Made by a program: the position numbers and the translations under genes
Shown: positions 1 to 5,741 of the stretch, piece after piece
Numbering within the stretch: the first letter of the stretch is position 1
Layout: each line of letters begins with the position of its first letter
The notes under the pieces: generated by a model
The model's database searches: none
The model's input: the letters and a program-made list of their open reading frames with translations, nothing else
What the model was told of the DNA's origin: nothing
NCBI GenBank assembly: GCA_965602945.1
Contig: CBFDBC010000134.1
Span: 1 to 10,490 of the forward strand
Direction: 5' to 3'
Length of the DNA stretch: 10,490 nt
DNA from: JAUXEH01 sp965602945
GTDB taxonomy: Bacteria; Acidobacteriota; Aminicenantia; Aminicenantales; Aminicenantaceae

Positions 1-152
1 GGCTGGACAACTTCGCTTATAGAATATATTTAAATATCTGGATTTTCATCCTCTCTGGTCTGGCGGTCCTGACGATTGCCCTGTTATCCGTCAGCTACCA
101 ATCTATCAAAGCAGCCACAGCCAATCCGGTGGATTCGCTGCGGTATGAATGA
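1..152 (+). CDS. FtsX/MacB-type permease, C-terminal end (partial)
   Basis: The frame is open from the left window edge (first full codon at base 3) and ends at TGA 150-152, leaving 49 residues. They contain one hydrophobic membrane segment followed by a short basic cytoplasmic tail ending in NPVDSLRYE. That ending is the C-terminal signature also found on the two complete permeases here (DPVQSLRYE and DPIEALRYE). The first residues, LDNFAYR, match the stretch before the last membrane helix of the neighbouring permease (WLQDFAYR), so this gene is probably closer to that paralog than to the one at 5742-8117. By family knowledge it would be an inner-membrane FtsX-domain permease of an ABC-type complex. 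It is convergent with the next gene, with 3 bp between the stops. Everything upstream lies outside the window. Confidence 0.85.
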   Translation, partial: LDNFAYRIYLNIWIFILSGLAVLTIALLSVSYQSIKAATANPVDSLRYE

Positions 153-170
153 GCCCTATTCGTAACGCAG
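138..170. repeat. Imperfect inverted repeat across convergent stop codons (possible hairpin)
   Basis: CTGCGGTATGAAT (138-150) and ATTCGTAACGCAG (158-170) can pair over 13 positions with one G-A mismatch and one G-U wobble, around a 7-base loop. The arms are the Leu-Arg-Tyr-Glu codons plus stop of the two convergent permease genes, so the repeat follows from both proteins ending in LRYE. No U-run follows on either strand, so it is not a canonical intrinsic terminator. It could still protect or define both mRNA 3' ends. Confidence 0.6.
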
Positions 171-2540
171 GGACTGGACCGGATCTGACAGGGCCGCCTT
201 CAAAGCCTGGAAGATGACCGAAAACACGGCCACTGCCAGCGCCAGAATTCCCGCCATCAGGAACGGCCCCATGCCGATCGGGGTTCGGTATGCGAAATCC
301 TGTAGCCACTTGTTCACGACGAAGTAGGCCGCGGGCCAGGCAAATATGTTGGCTACCAGCACCCATCGGACATAGCTCTTGCTGAGCAGGACCACGATGG
401 CGGAGGCACCGGAACCCAAGACCTTGCGCACACCGATCTCCTTGGTACGCTGTTCGGTGCTGTAGGCCGCCAGCCCGAAGATTCCCAGGCAGGCGACCAG
501 GACCGTTAACTCGCAGAAGGAGATCAGGATCGATGCCAGACGCTTTTCCTTGCTGTAGGAGAGGAGGTGGAGGTCAACGACATAGGCGTAATCAAAGATC
601 TGATCGGGCAGGAGTCCTGACCATATCTCCCGTATCTGAGCGATGGTCTCCTGGCCGCGTTCCGTGGGGAGGCGGATGAGGAAGTCTCCCGCCGCCTCGC
701 CCGAATGGAAAAGCACGGTGGGGTAGATCGGGGAATGGATTGAGTTCGTGTTCCAGTCCTTGAGGACACCTATGATCTGATACTGTTTGTCTCCCCGCAG
801 GAGGAACTTCCCAAGGGGGGCTTCCAGTTCAAGACGTGTGACGGCCGTCTCATTGATCAAAACAGACTGAGTATCAGCGGCCCGCCCTGCCTGGAAATTG
901 CGCCCTTCGGCCAGCGTCAATCCCATGGTGGGGATAAAATCTTCATCCATATCAAGGGATTGGAGGATCACTCCCTCCTCGCTCCCCATCGCCTCGGTGC
1001 GGATGGTGCTGATGTTCCGGTTCTGCGCCGAAGGGAAACTTCCCAGGGACGCGGCCGACACCGCCCCGGTCCGGTTGAGGATCTGACTCTTGATGACAGC
1101 CGCATTCGCCTGGTCGTCCGTGCTCCGATGCCGCAGCACGATCAGATTATCGAAATCATAACCCAGGTCTTTACCCTCGGAATACCGCACCTGCTTGAGC
1201 ACGACCAGCGTGCACGTGATGAGAACGATGGCGATGAAAAACTGCACACCCACCAGGGCCCGCCGCATGCCGGATTTTGAAGGCCCGCGGCCTGTCCCGG
1301 GACGAAAGATCACGGCGGCTGGGAACTGTGAGAGATAAAAAGCGGGATAGGAGCCCGCCAGAAATCCTACAATAAGGATCAAGGTGCCGACCACCGGCAG
1401 GATCCAGGGGGTTGTCAGCAGTCCCAGGTTGAGACTTTCCCCCAGATACAGGTCCAGGCGTGGTTTGAAGAGGACAAAGAGCAGAAGGCCCAATCCCATG
1501 GCGACGGTCGTGAGCAGGATCGACTCCGTCAGGAACTGTTTGATCAGGTGAGGCCGTACGGCGCCGCATGTTTTGCGGATGCCCACCTCTTTCATGCGGC
1601 CGGCGATCTTGGCCGTGGACAGGTTGATGAAATTTATGGCCGCGATCATAAGGATTAGCACCGCGATCCCGGAGAAAATGTAGATACGGGTGAGGCTGCC
1701 ATCATTGCCCATGTCGTTGTTTATGTTTTTGGTTGTCCCGAGGTATATGCTCCCCAGGGGCTGCAGGTAATAAGACGCGTCCTGTTCCTTTTCGGACAAA
1801 TGAGTCCGGGCCAGTTCCGTGAGCTTGGCGTCCAGGGCCTCCTTATCGGCTCCATCCCGAAGCAGGAAAAAAGTCGTAATCGATCCCCAGCTCGCCCACT
1901 GCGTCATCGCCTCTCGGTGGGTCTGAAGGAGAGTAGAGAAAGAAGCAAAGACAGGATTGCGGAGGATGGTGTTGGACGGCGGCTCCTCGATGATGCCCGT
2001 GACCTGGAAATCATGCACCTGACCGACACTCAGGCGGATGGTTTGTCCCAGGGGATCCCGGCTTCCGAAGTATTTCTGGGCCTGGCTCTCGGTGAGCACC
2101 ACGGTAAACGGCGCCTCGAGCGCCGTCGTGCGGCTGCCGCGGACAAAACGGAAGGAAAATATCTCCAGCAGCGACTGCTCGGCGAAGAGCACCCTCTCCT
2201 CCTTGAAATCCCTGCCTTCGACCCGGACCGGCACATTGTGGCGTCTCAGGACGCGGACGCTTGCTTCGATCTCCGGGATGGCCTCCTCGGCCGCAGGGCC
2301 GAACGGAGCAGCCACCACGGCATTGATGAGTGTCCGCCCCCCCATGGGTATCAATCCGTTCACACGGAATATCCGGTCCTTCAGAGGATGCATGGATTCG
2401 TAGCTCAGTTCATGTATGACATATCCGGCCATAAGCAGGCAGCTGGCCAGCCCTACGGCCAGGCCGGCGATGTTGAGGAGGGCATACCTTTTGTGCTTGA
2501 GGATGTTTCTGTAGGCCAGTTTGAGGTAGTTTTTAAACAT
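156..2540 (-). CDS. Duplicated FtsX/MacB-type ABC transporter permease (first full copy)
   Basis: This encodes an inner-membrane permease of the MacB/FtsX superfamily, 794 residues. The order is: anchor helix about 20-44, MacB-type periplasmic domain about 45-280, three helices about 285-308, 336-359 and 380-402, then a second half with a helix about 428-449, a periplasmic domain about 450-665 and three helices about 669-692, 722-743 and 758-780. Each half carries the cytoplasmic coupling motif: MKEVGIRKTCGA (about 316-327) and TKEIGVRKVLGS (about 699-710). Such proteins transmit ATPase movement to the periplasm rather than forming an import channel. The duplicated architecture resembles the acidobacterial duplicated orphan permeases (ADOP). 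I chose the ATG at 2540 over one 12 codons upstream because GGGAG lies 7 bases before it and MFKNYLKLAYRN matches the N-terminus of the paralog at 5742-8117. No ATPase gene is adjacent. The substrate is unknown. Confidence 0.92.
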   Translation of the reverse strand: MFKNYLKLAYRNILKHKRYALLNIAGLAVGLASCLLMAGYVIHELSYESMHPLKDRIFRVNGLIPMGGRTLINAVVAAPFGPAAEEAIPEIEASVRVLRRHNVPVRVEGRDFKEERVLFAEQSLLEIFSFRFVRGSRTTALEAPFTVVLTESQAQKYFGSRDPLGQTIRLSVGQVHDFQVTGIIEEPPSNTILRNPVFASFSTLLQTHREAMTQWASWGSITTFFLLRDGADKEALDAKLTELARTHLSEKEQDASYYLQPLGSIYLGTTKNINNDMGNDGSLTRIYIFSGIAVLILMIAAINFINLSTAKIAGRMKEVGIRKTCGAVRPHLIKQFLTESILLTTVAMGLGLLLFVLFKPRLDLYLGESLNLGLLTTPWILPVVGTLILIVGFLAGSYPAFYLSQFPAAVIFRPGTGRGPSKSGMRRALVGVQFFIAIVLITCTLVVLKQVRYSEGKDLGYDFDNLIVLRHRSTDDQANAAVIKSQILNRTGAVSAASLGSFPSAQNRNISTIRTEAMGSEEGVILQSLDMDEDFIPTMGLTLAEGRNFQAGRAADTQSVLINETAVTRLELEAPLGKFLLRGDKQYQIIGVLKDWNTNSIHSPIYPTVLFHSGEAAGDFLIRLPTERGQETIAQIREIWSGLLPDQIFDYAYVVDLHLLSYSKEKRLASILISFCELTVLVACLGIFGLAAYSTEQRTKEIGVRKVLGSGASAIVVLLSKSYVRWVLVANIFAWPAAYFVVNKWLQDFAYRTPIGMGPFLMAGILALAVAVFSVIFQALKAALSDPVQSLRYE

Positions 2541-2582
2541 GGCGGCACTCCCATAGACTGTGTTGATTGAAAACATGGGTAG

Positions 2583-2596
2583 AGACTTGAGAGTCT
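2583..2596. repeat. Small inverted repeat upstream of the first permease
   Basis: AGACT and AGTCT form a 5-bp perfect stem with a 4-base loop in the 113-bp gap between the glycosyltransferase stop and the permease start. On the - strand a TATACT that could serve as a -10 box lies a little upstream, but I found no convincing -35. A further CCCAT/ATGGG pair (2550-2554 and 2575-2579) could partly occlude the GGGAG ribosome binding site. All of these are short and may be chance. Confidence 0.25.
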
Positions 2597-2653
2597 GTGA
2601 CCAGTATAAAGACGCAGGAGGAACGGAAATCGTTTACCGGGGATGCGAAATAT

Positions 2654-4204
2654 CTAGTCCCGCTCGAGCAAAAGGGCCTTTTCGGAGCCCCCCAGATCGA
2701 AATTCAGCGATTCATGATAGCCCTGCTGAAGGGCTGTTTCGTACAATCGGTGTTCGATGTAGATGAGCCGGTCCCTTGGCCTTTGCCTATCGAACATGTT
2801 TCCTTCGAACAGGCTTTGTGAGGGGAAAAGGATGATGATGTCTGGTTTTTCCCGCAGCACCGTCTCGATAACGAGCCCGGTCTTTGTGGCGTTATCCTCG
2901 TCTTGATCCAGGGTTCGGGCTATGTCACGGTCCGTGAGGCCGAGGAGGTCGATCGATCTCATCCGTGAATAATAGGGCACGGCTCCCTGCCGGCGAAGAG
3001 CGATGCGCGTCTGTTCGGGAAAGCTGTCGCGAAGCCTCGATCCCAGTTCTTTGAGATGCGAGGCGTTGAGGACGAAGTAGGGGTACACATCCCGGTTCCG
3101 GACTGCGTTTTGGGTCTGGTAGATATTCGCACCCGCGTAGACCACGAGGAGTGCCGCGGCTGCTGCGTAGGAGAATCCCTTCGTTTTCTTTGTATCGTGT
3201 CCTGCAGACATGTTCCCTACCAGCGCGAAGATCAGGCATGCCACGATCGGAAGTATGGGCAGGAAGAACCGCCCGAATGCCATCCAATCCCCGCTGTAGG
3301 TCATGAAGAGCACCTGGCCGGCACAGATCAGCAGTGGATACGCGTATGCCTTTTTCCTGCCTTTTATCAGCAGCCGCGCTGGCAGGATCAGCAGCAGCGG
3401 TGTTCCCGACAGCAGCCCGTTCAGGAAGTTCTGCAGGAAGGCGTTGGCCCCGTATTCCGTGAATGTGCCCGGTGGCTTGGCATAGAATGTGTTGGGGAAG
3501 ATATCATTGAAATAGAGATACCTGAAGACTAGGAACATGATGAAGAGGCTGCCGAAAATCACGGGAGCCTTTAAAGTTCTCGCCCAGCCGTGTTTTTCTT
3601 TAGAGAAAATTTCCTTGATCACATGGCATGCTGCGGTCAAAAGGAAAAAGAGCGCCCCCTCGGGCCGGATCAATGCGGCCGCCAGGAGCGTCCCGTACAG
3701 AAGGTATCTGAGATGAGGGGAGGGATGATTCGTCTCGAGCCTGATGTTGAGATAGACCACAAACAGGAGAAAAAAAGCGTAGGCCACGGTCTCCATCCCG
3801 GACATCGCGTAGTAGGCCAGGCTGGTGGAGAAGGACACGAACAGGGCACAGAGGCACGCAGGGACAGAGGCCAGGCCCAGGGACGAGGCCGTCCTGAATA
3901 CCAGGAAGATCAGCAGGACGCTTATAAACACAGATAGGATCTTGGCGGCCCACAAAACGGGAATCCCCAGCAGACTGGCCAGCGCCAAGATCAGGACCCA
4001 GAGGAAATTGGAGAAACCTTCGACCCTTTCGCCGGGATTGAAAACCAGCCCGTTTCCCTGGGCCAGGTTTTCGGCGTACCGGAAGGAGATGAAGGAATCG
4101 TCACAGGTCCAGTTCACAAAGACCAGCTGATGCGCAAAGAGGATCACCACAGCCAATATCAGGATGATGGCCTTCACGCGTTGCTGCGGCCCTGCTGTCG
4201 TCAT
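2654..4204 (-). CDS. GT-C type polytopic membrane glycosyltransferase (AftB-like)
   Basis: This is a 516-residue protein with many hydrophobic helices, starting at about 12-30. The first extracytoplasmic loop has the Asp-Asp pair D35-D36 in DDSFISFRYAENLAQGNG, followed by NPGERVEGFSNFLWV, as in GT-C enzymes that use polyprenyl-phosphate sugars. Further family-like motifs are SGMET (135-139), RPEG (180-183), FPNTFYAK (236-243), GDWMAFGRFFLPILP (305-319) and, in the soluble C-terminal part, a segment with IDLLGLTDRDIAR (418-430). This pattern recalls mycobacterial AftB-like arabinosyltransferases and many uncharacterised bacterial homologs. The inferred role is transfer of a lipid-linked sugar to a glycan or protein on the periplasmic face; donor and acceptor are unknown. 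The ATG at 4204 lacks a strong Shine-Dalgarno sequence. A GTG nine codons in is possible but no better supported. No other glycan genes are in view. Confidence 0.82.
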   Translation of the reverse strand: MTTAGPQQRVKAIILILAVVILFAHQLVFVNWTCDDSFISFRYAENLAQGNGLVFNPGERVEGFSNFLWVLILALASLLGIPVLWAAKILSVFISVLLIFLVFRTASSLGLASVPACLCALFVSFSTSLAYYAMSGMETVAYAFFLLFVVYLNIRLETNHPSPHLRYLLYGTLLAAALIRPEGALFFLLTAACHVIKEIFSKEKHGWARTLKAPVIFGSLFIMFLVFRYLYFNDIFPNTFYAKPPGTFTEYGANAFLQNFLNGLLSGTPLLLILPARLLIKGRKKAYAYPLLICAGQVLFMTYSGDWMAFGRFFLPILPIVACLIFALVGNMSAGHDTKKTKGFSYAAAAALLVVYAGANIYQTQNAVRNRDVYPYFVLNASHLKELGSRLRDSFPEQTRIALRRQGAVPYYSRMRSIDLLGLTDRDIARTLDQDEDNATKTGLVIETVLREKPDIIILFPSQSLFEGNMFDRQRPRDRLIYIEHRLYETALQQGYHESLNFDLGGSEKALLLERD

Positions 4205-4316
4205 GGTCTAAGTCATTTATGAGGATCGCCGCTATTGTATAAAAAAACGAGAATAAAATCGCCTGCCAAAAAAGTCCGGATTTCTATGATCAAGAAAAGG
4301 TCAATCAAACTGATTC

Positions 4317-4362
4317 GTCAGCCCGTTCGCCTTCGGACGGCGTCCTAATCAGATTGGCTGAC
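4317..4362. repeat. Nested inverted repeats downstream of the exported unknown protein
   Basis: GTCAGCC (4317-4323) and GGCTGAC (4356-4362) are perfect 7-bp arms. Between them, CCGTTCG (4323-4329) and CGGACGG (4334-4340) form a second 7-bp stem, with one wobble pair, around a 4-base loop. The structure sits about 10-55 bases past the stop of the - strand gene at 4372-5493. After it on the - strand come T-rich stretches, but not an immediate U-run. It is best read as a possible weak or factor-assisted terminator in the 167-bp gap before the glycosyltransferase. Confidence 0.45.
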
Positions 4363-4371
4363 CAAAAAGAA

Positions 4372-5493
4372 TCATGGAAATGATGGCCCCTGGGGCGCTG
4401 TCTTTATCAGAAAGACCAGGTATCGCAGATCCTCAGGAGCGTTGTTTCCCGCATCCTCAAAATCGATGGGAGCCTCGATGGTGCCCTTGTCCAGTAGATG
4501 CCTCAAGAAGGCATATCTGACTTCATAGTGGATGAACATGGCGGCCTGTGCCTGGGTGGCCATGCCGAGGATCTCTTTCATTTCCTGGGAATCGACGAGC
4601 TCTATGGTTTTTGCATACACATTCCTTGCCATGTTTTCCAGCTTTTTGGGCCACTCGCCCTCAAAGACGGGGACCGTCAACCGTCCCTCTTCGTCAAACA
4701 ATGCAAATTGGGAAAAAGATTTGAGCACGCCCGGATCGTCGGCCCTGCTGTCGGCAGCGATATCTTCCACTAACGGCATAAACTGCCGAAAATCCGGTGC
4801 CTCAAGCGCCACCGCTGATACCCGGAAGACACGGGTCTCATCTACGGGCATGACGGAAACCCCGACGGGAAACCTTCTTTTGGGGAAAATCGCCCAGGCG
4901 TAACCGTTCCAGAACGGTGAATCCGCGGAGAGCTGCGGTTTCCGGTAGATCTCATCACCAAACTGTTCCATCGCATAGCTGTGGAGCACATAGCCGTAAA
5001 GGATAGCGAACAGGCTTTTCCGACTGTCGATCCCTTCGAGATGGCTGCGGAGGGCGTCCACGCCGGCACGCAGTTCCTCGGCCAGCTGTTCTACGGTCAC
5101 TCCAACCTTCTGGCGTATGGCAGCCGCCTTCTTCATACCGTAGACATGGATCGTTGTCCTGAAGGTTTTTTCCTTTTGATCATATTCCAGCAGGCCCCAA
5201 TCAGCCAGCAGCTCGAGCTGGCTCCGCCGGAAACCTATCCCGCTTGCCTGCAGCTGTTCAGCGGTTTTGGCCTCAAGACAGGCGATCAGGATCTCGCCGT
5301 TGTTGTCCATCCCTGCGATCCGTTGCGGATTCAGATCCCTGTCCCTGGACATCTTTCCACGTGCGACAAAATGGTATTCGTCCAGTGTCGCAGGATCTCC
5401 TGTTGACTGTCCGGACTCCCGGGCGATATCCGCCTGACAGACAAAGGCGAACAGCGCAAGGATGCCTACTGCTAGGTATATTCGTTTGTGCAT
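4372..5493 (-). CDS. Exported protein of unknown function
   Basis: I do not recognise this family. The ATG at 5493 is preferred over an in-frame upstream ATG (5514) because GGAGAGGA lies about 7 bases before it and the protein then starts with a classical signal peptide: MHKR, a hydrophobic core to about residue 18, and a likely cleavage site after CQA (about residue 21). The mature part, of about 350 residues, is soluble and mostly alpha-helical in appearance. Residues 75-118 alternate a helical stretch (SQLELLADWGLLEYD) with a hairpin-like stretch (KTFRTTIHVYG), which reminds me of a winged-helix fold, although the protein is exported. A tryptophan- and proline-rich region (SPFWNGYAWAIFPKRRFP, about 192-209) could be a core beta segment. 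No cysteine pairs, heme motif or protease triad is evident. It lies 248 bp after the second permease gene and 167 bp before the glycosyltransferase, with a possible terminator behind it. Confidence 0.8.
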   Translation of the reverse strand: MHKRIYLAVGILALFAFVCQADIARESGQSTGDPATLDEYHFVARGKMSRDRDLNPQRIAGMDNNGEILIACLEAKTAEQLQASGIGFRRSQLELLADWGLLEYDQKEKTFRTTIHVYGMKKAAAIRQKVGVTVEQLAEELRAGVDALRSHLEGIDSRKSLFAILYGYVLHSYAMEQFGDEIYRKPQLSADSPFWNGYAWAIFPKRRFPVGVSVMPVDETRVFRVSAVALEAPDFRQFMPLVEDIAADSRADDPGVLKSFSQFALFDEEGRLTVPVFEGEWPKKLENMARNVYAKTIELVDSQEMKEILGMATQAQAAMFIHYEVRYAFLRHLLDKGTIEAPIDFEDAGNNAPEDLRYLVFLIKTAPQGPSFP

Positions 5494-5582
5494 GACAGAT
5501 CCTCTCCAAAACATATCTTCGGTTAGAGCCTATCTCTATTAACAATTACGTCTGAACGTCGTCAGGGTTATACAAGGTATGC

Positions 5583-5714
5583 ATGCCCCGATTCCCAATG
5601 TATGGTTATGCCAAAACCAGATTGTCCACCAATTTTTTCGAGAAACAACTGAAGGTTTCCGCCACAGCCCGTAACTGGAAGACCGTGAGCAAACTTCTCG
5701 AGCTAGCCGGCTAG
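5583..5714 (+). other. Short orphan reading frame, possible gene remnant
   Basis: The 248-bp gap between two - strand genes holds a + strand frame, open from about 5556 and ending in TAG 5712-5714, with ATGs at 5583 and 5598. From 5583 it gives 43 residues that are basic and protein-like, including RLSTNFFEKQLKVSA and RNWKTVSKLLELAG. It has no evident ribosome binding site and is the only + oriented candidate in the centre of the window. The basic composition and abrupt 5' end would suit the tail of a decayed transposase or other mobile gene, but I cannot name a family. It may equally be chance. Confidence 0.25.
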
Positions 5715-5715
5715 C
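5702..5715. repeat. Perfect 14-bp palindrome
   Basis: GCTAGCCGGCTAGC is a perfect palindrome 26 bp past the stop of the second permease gene (- strand). As RNA it could fold only as a 5-bp stem around CCGG, and no U-run follows, so it is a poor terminator. It may be a protein-binding site or a remnant end. Confidence 0.5.
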
Positions 5716-5741
5716 AGGTGCCCTCACGGAGCTGACTTGTC

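Noticed and set aside
1800..2570. Open + strand frame of 256 codons opposite the first permease
   Set aside because: It is an antisense shadow; the permease on the - strand is unambiguous from its coupling motifs and membrane helices.
4223..4290. Promoter for the glycosyltransferase (TTGGCA plus TATACAAT on the - strand)
   Set aside because: The spacing between the candidate -35 and -10 is 22-24 bases, too long for a sigma-70 promoter. TTGGCA also lacks the matching GC of a sigma-54 -12 element.
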